A stretch of DNA of 64,000 nt. It comes from Halieaceae bacterium (GTDB lineage Bacteria > Pseudomonadota > Gammaproteobacteria > Pseudomonadales > Halieaceae). The DNA lies in assembly GCA_024640505.1 (NCBI GenBank), contig JAHEEV010000003.1, forward strand, positions 1 through 64,000, given 5' to 3'. The notes below the pieces were generated by a model, which was not told the DNA's origin, ran no database searches, and was given only the letters and a program-made list of their open reading frames with translations. The translations under genes and the position numbers were made by a program. Shown here piece by piece: positions 25,259-34,314 of this stretch. Each line of letters begins with the position of its first letter. Position 1 is the stretch's first letter.

Positions 25259-25837
25259 TCAATTCCAGCGCAGGGCGCAGCGCGCCACCCTCTCTCCGAA
25301 GACCCGGGCCGTATCGAGGTCCGCCCTGGTCGGTGCGACCTCCGGACCCTCGTCGACGTTGGACTGCGCCATGGCGCCCAGTGATGCGCCCAGGCGGTTC
25401 TGGTCATCCACGGATCCGCCGGAGTTGTTGTTCCCCGGCAACTGATTGAGATTGACCCAGAGCATGCCGTGCTGGGCCGCGAAGGTGGCCATTTGTATCA
25501 GCGTGTTCTGTTTATCGCCGTTCTGGGACCCGGAGTTGGTGAAGCCCGCCGCCAGCTTGTCTGCCCAGCGCTGCTCCATCCATCGGGCCGATGACAGCTC
25601 CATGAATTTCTTGAAATCGGCCGACGCACTGCCCATGTAGGTGGGGGAGCCCATGATGATTGCGGCTGCTCCGTCGAGGGTTTTCCACTCGGTGGCCTCC
25701 GGGTCGTGCAGCAGGTCCACGGCCATGGCGTGACACTCAACGCCCTCCACGGCAGATACGCCCGCGGCGACAGCCTCTGCCTGCTTCTGTGTGTGGCCGT
25801 AGCCACTGTGATAGACCACGCATATCGATGTGCTCAT
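25259..25837 (-). CDS. WrbA-like flavodoxin/NAD(P)H:quinone oxidoreductase
   Basis: 192 residues. The flavodoxin-type N-terminus ICVVYHSGYGHTQKQAEAVA binds the FMN phosphate; GSPTYMGSASADFKKFME and AAGFTNSGSQNGDKQ are typical WrbA/NAD(P)H-dependent FMN reductase blocks. It probably reduces a quinone or supplies reduced flavin to the pathway. It lies between the PaaK-like and VOC genes on the same strand. Confidence 0.85.
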   Translation of the reverse strand: MSTSICVVYHSGYGHTQKQAEAVAAGVSAVEGVECHAMAVDLLHDPEATEWKTLDGAAAIIMGSPTYMGSASADFKKFMELSSARWMEQRWADKLAAGFTNSGSQNGDKQNTLIQMATFAAQHGMLWVNLNQLPGNNNSGGSVDDQNRLGASLGAMAQSNVDEGPEVAPTRADLDTARVFGERVARCALRWN

Positions 25838-25861
25838 AATCCTGGGATCCCTGTGATTGAC

Positions 25862-26404
25862 TCAGCGATGGAACTGTTCGTTGTTGGGTGTGTGGTCGCC
25901 TGCGAGCCATTTTGCCAGGTCCTCGTGAGCGCTCTTCTTCTTTTCGGCGTTGATCTGTGCGACGTTCTCGTGATCGACAGTGAACTCCACCAGCAGACCG
26001 GAGGGGTCGAACACATACAGCGAATAGCAGTAGCCATGGTTGAGTATGTAGGCCTGTGGCTCCGAGATACCCGCGGCCGCCAGTCGATCCTTTATCCCGT
26101 CCTGCGTCGCCTGGTCAACCTTCATCGCCAGGTGGCGAAAGCCCGAAGGCTGAAGTTCAGGGCCGAACTCCTCGTGGTCCGCCCTGTCAGCGAACTGGAA
26201 GAATGCGAGGCAGGAGCCGTCACCGATATCGAAAAAGCAGTGCATATAGGTGCGTTCCTTGCCGAAGAGTTCGGTTTTCTCCGCCCATGTCGCAACCAGG
26301 GGATAGCCGATAATCTCCTCGTAAAAATGGCGCACGGCCTCCATGTCCTCGGTGACGTAGGCATTGTGGTGCAAGCTCGTTTTGGCCCGGGGTAGCGCGT
26401 TCAT
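25862..26404 (-). CDS. VOC-family (glyoxalase/extradiol-like) protein
   Basis: 180 residues from ATG 26404, which has GGAG 7 nt upstream; the frame is open to 26482 without support. The pattern LHHNAYVTEDMEAVRHFYEE, HCFFDIGDGSCLAFFQF, GFRHLAMKVD and VFDPSGLLVEFTVDHE is a vicinal-oxygen-chelate fold with candidate metal ligands His, His and Glu (E of LLVEFT). It may be a ring-cleavage dioxygenase-like, isomerase or lyase activity. Confidence 0.8.
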   Translation of the reverse strand: MNALPRAKTSLHHNAYVTEDMEAVRHFYEEIIGYPLVATWAEKTELFGKERTYMHCFFDIGDGSCLAFFQFADRADHEEFGPELQPSGFRHLAMKVDQATQDGIKDRLAAAGISEPQAYILNHGYCYSLYVFDPSGLLVEFTVDHENVAQINAEKKKSAHEDLAKWLAGDHTPNNEQFHR

Positions 26405-26430
26405 GTGAATCTCCGTGGGGTTGTTATCAG

Positions 26431-28653
26431 TCAGAACTTCTTGGTAAAGGTCGCGCCCCAGCGCAGCGGCTGCCCGGGCCACAGGAAACTGCCGTTGGCG
26501 CCATCAAACGGGCCCGGGGAGAACTCCGCGTTGTACTCCTCGTCAAACAGGTTCTTGGCCCACAGCGTGAAGGACCAGTCGTCCACTGACTCGATTCCGA
26601 CCCTCATGTCTACCAGATCGACCGGGCTGCGCTTGGAGAGGTTGCCCGGATCCCACCAGGTATCGCCCATGCGCTGGTAGTCCACCCTCACAAAGGTCTC
26701 GGTATCGGCGCCGAAAAAGTCCACAGGAATGCGCCACTCGCCACCCAGATTGACCGTGTATTCCGTCACCAGGGGCGCCTGGTTGCCCTCGTCCGCCGGA
26801 TCGGCCGCGTCCTTGATTTCACCGTCCGTGTACCCGAACCCATAGTAGCCAGTCAGGTTATCGGTAATACTGGCCTTGCCCTCCAGTTCGAACCCGATGT
26901 ACTCGACGTTGGGAACCGTGCCGAGGTTCTGGGTGCTGGTACCGGGGTCGAAGAAGAAAAAGTAGGCGTTGTCGAAATCGGTGTAATAGACCGAGAGCGA
27001 GGTGGCAAAACGACCATCGCCATAGATCGACTTGACGCCCATCTCATAGGTGTCTGCCACCTGGGCATCGAACAGCTCGTCGACGCCCGGCTCGCTGATG
27101 GCTTCCCCCACCCCGCTCTGGTTGAAGCCGCCGCTGCGGAAGCCGCGGCTGTAGCCGCCATAGACGGTCAGGTCGTCATTGGGCTTGTAGCGCACGGTGA
27201 GCTTGGGCTGCCACTCGTCCCAGGTCTCCTTCCGCGTCGAACCGTAGTCGATGAGACCCAGGGTGGGGTCGTAGAGCGGTTCTGTCAGCGTCTTGTTCTC
27301 TCGCTCATCCTCGTCGTAGCGGAGAGAGAATGAGGCCTCCAGGGCATCGGTGAAGTCATAGGCGATCTCGCCAAAGACAGCCCAGGCGAAGTTATCCTGT
27401 TCGTCGACGAGCAGACTCAACTGCGGGCTGGGATCGGTGGGATCGACATACAGCGATGCCCGCGGCGTCTTGCGCACATCGAACACGCCAAAGCCCCGGT
27501 CCACCTGGTTGCCGGTGGAGATGTAGCGGTCCGTGCTGATGGCGTAGGCGCCGGCGATCCAGCGCAGTCGATTCTCCGTCGGCGAGATGAAGCGGATTTC
27601 CTGGCTCCAGGCGTCGGATTCCAGGTATTGAGTCTGGCTGAGGTCTGCCACCGGGTCGCCGGTCAGATTTCTGATGTCATCGGCGACAGGGAAAAAATTG
27701 ATGACCGACTCTTCCCGGGGAAGGAAATTGAACTGGTCGCCGGTCAGTAATTCCTCCAGATCGTCGTACGCCGTGATCGCGGTCACCGTACCCCAGTCAC
27801 CATTCCACTCCAGTTTCAGGCTGTAGTTATAGATTTCCCGCTCATTCTTGCCCGGGTTGTTGACGCGCACGTCCAGGTCGGTATCGTCGGCTTCCTGGTC
27901 GATGGTGAAGTACAGCGCCTGGGTGTCCAGCTGCGACGTACTCAGCCGCAGATCGGCCGAGAAGTTGTCCGACGGTTCCCAGATCAGGCGCGCCCGGGCC
28001 GTGAAGTCCTCGTAGGGATCTGCCTCCTCGTCGAGATACTCGTTGTCGATGTAACCGTCGGTGTCGACATAGGACGCGGCGACGCGGCCCGTGAGAGTAC
28101 CGGATTGATTGAGCGGCCCGCTTATCATTCCCCGGAGGGTATAGCCCGGCCCGGAGTCTCCCCCCACCTCGACGCTCCCCTCTACTTCATCGCCCGGTTT
28201 CTTGGTCACGATCGTGATCGCCCCACCGATCGCGTTGCGCCCGTAGAGTGCGCCCTGGGGACCCCGCAGGACCTCGATCTGCTGTACGTCGATCAGCTGC
28301 TGGGTAAATTGCGCGGGGTTGGGCATGAGCACGCCGTCGACCAGCACGGCCACCGACATCTCGCTGTTCCGCGCCTGGGAGATGCCCCGCACGTTGATGA
28401 ACGCATTGCCCGCGTTCTGGGTTTCGACCAGGGTGACATTGGGCGTGAGGTTCACAAAGTCACGGGGCGTCTCGATACCGGCAGAGGCGATCTCGTCGGA
28501 CGTGAAAGCCCTGACGGACACCGGGCTCTCCTCGAGCGTCTCCGCGCGCTTACGCGCCGTGACCACCACTTCCTCGAGGGCCTGGCTGTAGGCGAGGGGG
28601 GAGGCGACGGCTGCCGCCAGAAGCGCGACGGTTGGTTTTGCGACTGTTTTCAT
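26431..28653 (-). CDS. TonB-dependent outer-membrane receptor
   Basis: 740 residues with a signal peptide (PTVALLAAAVASPLAYSQA). The plug domain includes EEVVVTARKRAETLEESPVS, NVRGISQARNSE and QIEVLRGPQGALYGRNAI; the barrel ends with PLRWGATFTKKF (terminal Phe). This size and type is common among receptors for non-siderophore organic substrates in marine Proteobacteria. It is the first gene of the minus-strand catabolic run and presumably imports its substrate. Two palindromes lie just upstream. Confidence 0.93.
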   Translation of the reverse strand: MKTVAKPTVALLAAAVASPLAYSQALEEVVVTARKRAETLEESPVSVRAFTSDEIASAGIETPRDFVNLTPNVTLVETQNAGNAFINVRGISQARNSEMSVAVLVDGVLMPNPAQFTQQLIDVQQIEVLRGPQGALYGRNAIGGAITIVTKKPGDEVEGSVEVGGDSGPGYTLRGMISGPLNQSGTLTGRVAASYVDTDGYIDNEYLDEEADPYEDFTARARLIWEPSDNFSADLRLSTSQLDTQALYFTIDQEADDTDLDVRVNNPGKNEREIYNYSLKLEWNGDWGTVTAITAYDDLEELLTGDQFNFLPREESVINFFPVADDIRNLTGDPVADLSQTQYLESDAWSQEIRFISPTENRLRWIAGAYAISTDRYISTGNQVDRGFGVFDVRKTPRASLYVDPTDPSPQLSLLVDEQDNFAWAVFGEIAYDFTDALEASFSLRYDEDERENKTLTEPLYDPTLGLIDYGSTRKETWDEWQPKLTVRYKPNDDLTVYGGYSRGFRSGGFNQSGVGEAISEPGVDELFDAQVADTYEMGVKSIYGDGRFATSLSVYYTDFDNAYFFFFDPGTSTQNLGTVPNVEYIGFELEGKASITDNLTGYYGFGYTDGEIKDAADPADEGNQAPLVTEYTVNLGGEWRIPVDFFGADTETFVRVDYQRMGDTWWDPGNLSKRSPVDLVDMRVGIESVDDWSFTLWAKNLFDEEYNAEFSPGPFDGANGSFLWPGQPLRWGATFTKKF

Positions 28654-28702
28654 AGAGCTCTCCGGGCTTGATATCGATCTTATTGTCCAGTAGCTTAATG
28701 AC

Positions 28703-28734
28703 TTCGATATACGAAATCAACTTCGCATATCGAA
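28703..28734. promoter_or_regulatory. Paired 13-bp palindromes, probable IclR-type operator
   Basis: TTCGATATACGAA (28703-28715) and TTCGCATATCGAA (28722-28734) are each near-palindromic; the second is the reverse complement of the first with one mismatch. Centres are 19 bp apart, about two helical turns. They lie in the divergent region between the TonB receptor and the citryl-CoA-lyase-like gene. The TTCG-AT core resembles PcaU/PobR-type IclR sites, and an IclR gene of that group lies nearby at 30493-31308. Confidence 0.6.
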
Positions 28735-28899
28735 AATATTAATAGCATTTGGGTTTAAAAAATGAAAATCTTAGAACTTTTCGCCACTATGCTTGTGCGG
28801 GCAGCGTCAATCCTCGCATGATCAGCCACTTATCAATGGATGACTTCCATAAGCCAGGCTGCGGCAGCTGGTGAAGCCAACGATCGAACAGGTGAACAC

Positions 28900-29664
28900 A
28901 TGAGTGCAAACAGGAGCGGTGGAGCTACAACGGCGATATGCGGGTATGACGCGGATGATATTTCGGTGCGAGGCAGGAATCTCGTCAATGACCTGATAGG
29001 ACAGCGAAGCTTTACCCAGGCTTTCCTGCTGCAGGCGTTGGGCACCGAGCCGAGCGAGATGCAGGTCAAGATCGTCGACGCTGTCCTGGTCACGATCATG
29101 GAGCATGGCCTGGTACCCTCGGCCATTGTGACAAGGCTGACCCATTACGGCGCTCCCGAGTCGTTTCAGGGCGCCATCGCCGCGGGGCTGCTCGGGGTCG
29201 GTGATCGTTACGCAGGGACCGCCAGTGAATGCGGGGAAATCCTGGAGCGCATCGCCGCCGCAAAGGACGGGGCCCGACAGGCCCTGGATGAAGTGCGTGC
29301 CTACCGGGCCAGAAAACGTCCGGTTCCCGGCTTCGGTCACCCGATCCACCACAGCCTCGACCCCCGTGTGGCGCGGCTGCTCGCGGTCTGTGAGGAGGCC
29401 GGTGCGGAGGGGTCCCACATTGCCGCGATGAAACTCCTGGAGACCACGCTGAGCCAGGAACTGGGCAAGCAGCTCGTGACCAATATCAGCGCCGCGATAG
29501 GGGCAGTGCTTGCCGAGGCGGGCGTGCCGTCGAAAATGATGCGCGGCGTCGTGTTGACAGCCCGCTGTGCCGGGCTGGTGGGTCACCTGTTTGAGGAGAT
29601 ACAGAACCCCGTGGCGCACTCCATGTGGGAAGGAGCCCAGGAGAGCGTTTCCTATGAGCCCTGA
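28900..29664 (+). CDS. Citrate-synthase-like protein (citryl-CoA lyase family)
   Basis: 254 residues from ATG 28900, which has AGGTG upstream; the frame is open to 28840. LTHYGAPESFQGAIAAGLL, VPGFGHPIHHSLDPRVARL (catalytic His region) and TNISAAIGAVLAEAG are those of the short citrate-synthase fold proteins annotated as citryl-CoA lyase. Such proteins make or cleave C-C bonds in acyl-CoA substrates. It overlaps the downstream hydrolase by 11 bp. The specific substrate is unknown. Confidence 0.75.
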   Translation: MSANRSGGATTAICGYDADDISVRGRNLVNDLIGQRSFTQAFLLQALGTEPSEMQVKIVDAVLVTIMEHGLVPSAIVTRLTHYGAPESFQGAIAAGLLGVGDRYAGTASECGEILERIAAAKDGARQALDEVRAYRARKRPVPGFGHPIHHSLDPRVARLLAVCEEAGAEGSHIAAMKLLETTLSQELGKQLVTNISAAIGAVLAEAGVPSKMMRGVVLTARCAGLVGHLFEEIQNPVAHSMWEGAQESVSYEP

Positions 29665-30496
29665 CGGGCCCGGCCTGACGCCATCGAGGCGACATCTGCG
29701 CTGCCCGGAAGGCACCCCTGTCGACATTTACCTCGCGGGCGCCGGGCCGCCGCTGGTACTTCTGCACGGGTGGTCCCTCGACCACCGGTCGTTTGCGCCG
29801 CAGATAGAGCCTTTCAGCCGGGAACTGACGGTGGTCACCTACGACCGGCGGGGATTCGGCAGGTCGACAGCGGCTCCCGACCTGGATTCAGAACTTGACG
29901 ACATCGACTGCATCGTGGACTCACTTGGCTTGTCCCGAGTGCACCTGCTGGGCGTTTCGCAGGGTGGCCGTCTCGCCCTGCGATATGCTGTGACGCGCCC
30001 CGAACGCCTGGCCTCACTGATCCTGCAGGGTGCGGTGCTCGATGGCTATGCCGTCGAGGAAATGCCGGAGGAGCAGATTCCCCTCGATCGTTACCGGGAA
30101 CTTGCACGGCAGGGGCGCATGGATGAGGTGCGTCGGCTCTGGCTCGATCATCCGATGATGTCGGCGGGCGTGGACGATCCGGCTCTAAAGGGTAAGCTGC
30201 GCTCGCTGGTTGCAGATTACAGTGGCGCGGATCTCACTGCGGCTGCCCCGGCGGGCGGGTCTTTCCGTGTTGATGTCATGGCCGCCCTGGAGCAGCTCGA
30301 TCTCCCGACCCTCGTTATTACCGGAGCACTCGAGACAGCCGGGCGCAAGGCGCACGCCAGGAAAATCGGTGAACTGTTACGGGGATCGCGGGAAGTCGAG
30401 ATGCCTCACAGTGGCCACCTCAGCAACCTGACCGAAGCCGGGAGATACAATGCTGCTGTGCTGGAATTCTGCCGTGCTGTGGGGAAGGCGGGCTAG
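29654..30496 (+). CDS. Alpha/beta hydrolase (enol-lactonase-like)
   Basis: 280 residues from ATG 29654, inside the end of the previous gene. LVLLHGWSLDHRSF (oxyanion loop), the nucleophile elbow GVSQGG (Ser102) and the C-terminal SGHLSNL histidine give an intact catalytic triad. It is similar in layout to PcaD-type 3-oxoadipate enol-lactonases and meta-cleavage hydrolases. It ends 4 bp into the tail of the convergent IclR gene. Confidence 0.85.
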   Translation: MSPDGPGLTPSRRHLRCPEGTPVDIYLAGAGPPLVLLHGWSLDHRSFAPQIEPFSRELTVVTYDRRGFGRSTAAPDLDSELDDIDCIVDSLGLSRVHLLGVSQGGRLALRYAVTRPERLASLILQGAVLDGYAVEEMPEEQIPLDRYRELARQGRMDEVRRLWLDHPMMSAGVDDPALKGKLRSLVADYSGADLTAAAPAGGSFRVDVMAALEQLDLPTLVITGALETAGRKAHARKIGELLRGSREVEMPHSGHLSNLTEAGRYNAAVLEFCRAVGKAG

Positions 30497-31308
30497 TTGC
30501 TCTGGGCCAGAATCGAGTTGACCAGGGCGGGGTAGCGCCGCAGTTCGATCTCGATCTCCTTGGCTGCCTCCCTGAGGCAGGGCAGGCGGGTATGCAGCAT
30601 TTCTCCAGGCTCCACCCGCGAGGTCGCGGTGGAACAGTTGATGGCCGCGATCACCTCCGGTGAGCCCGCCCGAATAGGCACGGCGACGGAGACGATGCCG
30701 TAGTCCAGCTCATCCTGTATCGTCGCGTAATCGTTCTGGCGGGCCTGCAGTATGATTTTTTTCAGTCGATCCCTGTCCGTGATGGTCTTGTCGGTAAACT
30801 TCTGGAACTCCGTCTTCGCGAAATAGTCTTCGAGCTTCTCATCGGGAAGGTGGGCGAGGAGGATGCGTCCAAGGGAGGTGGCATAGGCGGGAAATCGCGT
30901 TCCGACGCCTGCGGCAAGTCGCACCATGCGGTTGGTGGAGACATGGATGAGGTAGAGAATATCGGGATTTGAGAAGACGGCCAGCGAGGAGCTGTCACCG
31001 GTTCGGTCCCGGACGACCTGCAGGTGGGGCCGCACGACCTCTTCGATGTTCATCGACTCCAGAAATGCGGAGGCAAAACTCATGACTTCCGGCGTCAACA
31101 GGAAGGTCTTGCCTTTCTTGCCGACATAGCCGAGTTGCACCAGGGTGTTGAGACAACGTCTGGCGACCGCGGGACTCAACGAGGTATAGGTGGCCACTTC
31201 GGTCAGGGTCATGGCGGGGCGCTCTTTTGAAAAGGCGCGCAGTACGGACAGGCCCCGGGCGAGCGTATTCAGAAATTCACTGTCCTTTTGCGGCTTTTCC
31301 AGCGACAT
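30493..31308 (-). CDS. IclR-family transcriptional regulator (PcaU/PcaR-like)
   Basis: 271 residues from ATG 31308; the frame continues upstream to 31752 but that part has no protein-like character. The N-terminal winged helix (LARGLSVLRAFSKERPAMTL, VATYTSLSPAVARRCLNTL) and effector domain (FPAYATSLGRILLAHLPDE, DYGIVSVAVPIRAG) match the IclR group controlling aromatic-acid catabolism. It is the likely regulator of the flanking catabolic genes through the palindromes at 28703-28734. Confidence 0.88.
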   Translation of the reverse strand: MSLEKPQKDSEFLNTLARGLSVLRAFSKERPAMTLTEVATYTSLSPAVARRCLNTLVQLGYVGKKGKTFLLTPEVMSFASAFLESMNIEEVVRPHLQVVRDRTGDSSSLAVFSNPDILYLIHVSTNRMVRLAAGVGTRFPAYATSLGRILLAHLPDEKLEDYFAKTEFQKFTDKTITDRDRLKKIILQARQNDYATIQDELDYGIVSVAVPIRAGSPEVIAAINCSTATSRVEPGEMLHTRLPCLREAAKEIEIELRRYPALVNSILAQSN

Positions 31309-31690
31309 GCCAATGTATCCAATGGATTCGCGGCGATTGGCCTGCCGCTGTAGAGTGATGGGATTATACCGTTGAGCGACGGCGGTGCTGCAATCTGTTT
31401 CTGTGATTTCCGGGATGGCTGCCTTACCGCCCACAGTCCAGGCATTCTGCTTCAGCTGTGCGATGACAGCCAGGCAATCGCCGGGCGGTGGAAGTCGCCG
31501 GCAACGGCCGATTGTGAGCGGACTACTGTGTGACTTCCGGGTCTTCGCCGTCGTCCATGGGGACTTTCTCCACATTTCCGCACTTTTTTGTCGCACTTCG
31601 TCCTGATTGCTCCCTAGACTCCAGCAAGTAAAGCACATAAAGCAGTGGCGGCGGGTGTGTCCCCGCAGGTCGCAGCAAGGAGATGCAGGC
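31309..31690. other. Divergent intergenic region, IclR gene / metalloprotease gene
   Basis: About 380 bp between two divergent starts. Apart from AGGAG just before the protease start I see no clear promoter hexamers, no copy of the 13-bp palindrome and no small gene. Confidence 0.4.
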
Positions 31691-33673
31691 ATGCGGTTTA
31701 TCAGGACACTCCAGGGAGGCGGGTCCCTGCTTCTGGCTATTCTCCATAGCACTCAGTCTGCTGCCATGCCGGCTCTCGACAAGCCGGTTCGATTGCAGCA
31801 GCCCGACGGCCAGGTTTTCGAGGCGCAGCCGGTCGGTGATGAATGGAACAACCGGATGGAAACGCCGCCCGGTTTTACGATCGCCCGCGACGCCGGGGGT
31901 ACGTGGCGCTACGTGAAGGGCTTCAGGCCGGACAGGGCACCCGTGCTGGCCAACACGCCGGCGGAACGGCCTGCACCACCGGGACTGAGCAAACATCTGT
32001 CAGCCGGTCGCAGCCGCCCACAGCTTGCACCGGGGCAGGGGGTGGATAGCTCCGGCGGGGATGGCCCGGCCCAGGCGGGCACCGTCGCCACCAGCAGCCC
32101 GGTATTGTTCATTCTCACCGAATTCAACGATCAGAAGGGCGGCACCGTCGAAGCCGACTGGACCGACTTCGTCAGCAACAAGGTAGTGGACTACTACGCC
32201 AGAACCTCCCACGGCAATGCCGCGCTGGCGCCCGCTGCCGACACCTCCGGTACCCCGGGCAACGGGGTGATCGACTGGGTCAACGTGGGTTACAACCACC
32301 CTGATACCCGGGGCAATACGGGAGAAATCAACCGCACCCTGTCGGCACACGCGATTGCGGCTGCCGACCCCCACGTCGATTTTGCTGCCTATGACCGCGA
32401 CGGGAATGGCATGGTCGATGGCGACGAGCTTTCCGTCGTGGTGATCGTGGCCGGTTACGAGACCGCCTACGGTGGCACCGGCGGTGCGCTCTCACCCAGC
32501 GTCTGGGGACACAAGTGGGGTTGGTGGAACAATCTCCCCGCGGTGGACGGCGTGCGCATTACCGAATACGCCCAGTTCGGCGAGTACCACGCGACCAGCC
32601 TGAGCAACCGCCACCAGGCTACCATGGGTATCATGGTGCATGAGCTCGGGCATCTCACCTACGGTCTGCCCGACCTGTACGATACGGACGGCTCTTCCAG
32701 CGGCATCGGCGCATTCGGCCTGATGGCGGGCGGCAGTTGGGGGCGTGCCAGCGGGGAGAACTGGTCAGGTATGACGCCGGTCAATGCCAGCGCCTGGTCC
32801 AAGTATGTGATGAACTGGGTGGAGGGTCCGGAGGGAGGCGGTGTTCACTCGATCACCGCTTCAGGGGACAGCAGCGCGGGCACGGCCGGCACCGCGGTAA
32901 TCCGTGCATCTTCGCCAGACAGTAACCAGTATTTTCTGGTAGAGAACCGCCAGCCCGTCGGCTACGACCGTGGCCTCGAGCGTTATCTGGGAGGCGGTTT
33001 CACAGGCGGCCTGGCCATCTGGCACATCGACGACTCCCGCACCAGCAATGCCGGCGACAACCATCGCTGGGTCGATCTCGAGGAAGCGGACGACAGCAGC
33101 ATGACCGGTTCCAGCGGGAACGTTGCCGACCTGTGGCGGGCAGTCAGTGGCACCGCCTTCGGCGCAACGACCAGCCCGGACAGCTCCCTTTATGACGGCA
33201 GTGACAGTGGTGTGCAGGTCGCGGACATCTCTGCCTCCGGGGCGGTCATGACCGTCTCCTTTGGCGGCGCCAGCGAGCCACCACCGCCGCCGCCCGAGCC
33301 CCCCATGGAGCCGAGTGCGCCCTCCGCCGTCACCGCGACCGATGGTGCCGACGGCACGGCGACGGTCGCCTGGGGACATGACGGCGCGGACGTTACCCAT
33401 TTCGAGATTGTGCGGCAGAAAGAACACAAAAAGCGGGCGGGCAACTGGACCGAGACCGTCACGCTGTCACCTTTCACATACATACAAGGCACTGAATTCA
33501 GTATCAGCGACGCCAGCGGCACCGGTCGATTCCGCTACGGCATCCGGGCCGTCAACGACAGCACACCCTCGGCGACCTGGACCTATTCAGGCACCGTCGA
33601 GGTGACCGACAGCAGCGGTGGGGGCGGTGGCGGCAATCCCAAGCCCTGTCGCGGCAAAAATTGTGGCGGGTAA
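31691..33673 (+). CDS. Secreted M6-type zinc metalloprotease with Fn3-like domain
   Basis: 660 residues from ATG 31691 (AGGAG upstream), which exposes a signal peptide (LLLAILHSTQSAAMPAL). The propeptide-like region is followed by an M6/immune-inhibitor-A type catalytic domain with H317-E-L-G-H321 (MVHELGHLTYGLPDLYD, the third ligand probably the following Asp/His context). FLVENRQPVGYDRGLERYL and LAIWHIDD are family blocks. A Pro-rich linker (PPPPPPEPPMEP) leads to an Fn3-like domain, then a Gly-rich tail ending NPKPCRGKNCGG with two Cys. Expected to be extracellular. Confidence 0.88.
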   Translation: MRFIRTLQGGGSLLLAILHSTQSAAMPALDKPVRLQQPDGQVFEAQPVGDEWNNRMETPPGFTIARDAGGTWRYVKGFRPDRAPVLANTPAERPAPPGLSKHLSAGRSRPQLAPGQGVDSSGGDGPAQAGTVATSSPVLFILTEFNDQKGGTVEADWTDFVSNKVVDYYARTSHGNAALAPAADTSGTPGNGVIDWVNVGYNHPDTRGNTGEINRTLSAHAIAAADPHVDFAAYDRDGNGMVDGDELSVVVIVAGYETAYGGTGGALSPSVWGHKWGWWNNLPAVDGVRITEYAQFGEYHATSLSNRHQATMGIMVHELGHLTYGLPDLYDTDGSSSGIGAFGLMAGGSWGRASGENWSGMTPVNASAWSKYVMNWVEGPEGGGVHSITASGDSSAGTAGTAVIRASSPDSNQYFLVENRQPVGYDRGLERYLGGGFTGGLAIWHIDDSRTSNAGDNHRWVDLEEADDSSMTGSSGNVADLWRAVSGTAFGATTSPDSSLYDGSDSGVQVADISASGAVMTVSFGGASEPPPPPPEPPMEPSAPSAVTATDGADGTATVAWGHDGADVTHFEIVRQKEHKKRAGNWTETVTLSPFTYIQGTEFSISDASGTGRFRYGIRAVNDSTPSATWTYSGTVEVTDSSGGGGGGNPKPCRGKNCGG

Positions 33674-33724
33674 AGTGCGATGTTGACGAACTACCGGCGC
33701 GCCTGCAGCGGACCAGGCATCGAG

Positions 33725-33746
33725 CCCGCCTGTCCCTGCGGGCGGG
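33725..33746. terminator. Hairpin between convergent genes
   Basis: CCCGCC (33725-33730) and GGCGGG (33741-33746) can pair across a 10-nt loop between the convergent protease and DUF805 stop codons. No T tract follows, so only a weak terminator call is justified. Confidence 0.3.
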
Positions 33747-33749
33747 GGT

Positions 33750-34142
33750 TCAGATAGTCGGGGCGCTCTCCCCTGCGAGTGGATCCGGCCCGTATTGATT
33801 GTCCCCGGGGGTGCCTCGCAGCACATAGAAGACCAGCAGCACAATCGGGCCGACCAGGGGAATGAGGCTCAGGAGCAACCACCAGCCGGAACGCCCGGTG
33901 TCGTGCAGTCGCCGCATTGCCACGGCGATGGAGGGGAGCAGGGTGGCCAGCAGATAGATGCTGCTGAGCACACCCACGCTGGCCTCTGGAGTCTCCGCCA
34001 CGCGCAGGCCCAGCAAAGTGTCCAGGGTGTCGAGCACCATAATCACGATCACGTGGAACAGCACGAAGAACCAGTACTCCTTGCGCCGTGCACGCCCGCT
34101 GAATGTGGTGTAGTTCTTCAGGACGTGCAGATACCAGTTCAT
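33750..34142 (-). CDS. DUF805 membrane protein
   Basis: 130 residues. MNWYLHVLKNYTTFSGRARRKEYW is the classic DUF805 N-terminus; four or so hydrophobic segments and the block AMRRLHDTGRSGWWLLLSLIP complete it. An inner-membrane protein of unknown function, stand-alone here. Confidence 0.92.
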   Translation of the reverse strand: MNWYLHVLKNYTTFSGRARRKEYWFFVLFHVIVIMVLDTLDTLLGLRVAETPEASVGVLSSIYLLATLLPSIAVAMRRLHDTGRSGWWLLLSLIPLVGPIVLLVFYVLRGTPGDNQYGPDPLAGESAPTI

Positions 34143-34314
34143 GGCGTAAACCTCCTTGGGTGTATTTTTCGTGCTTCCTGCCAGTTTAACCTTACCCTGC
34201 GACCGTGCAAGCTCGCAGGAACGGCAAGAGAATCCGCAAACCGTGCGCGGCGCCTGCGGCCACTGCGGTAAGCGGTGGCGGATTGGCCGCGGGCGTCTGC
34301 GGCACCGGGCATTT

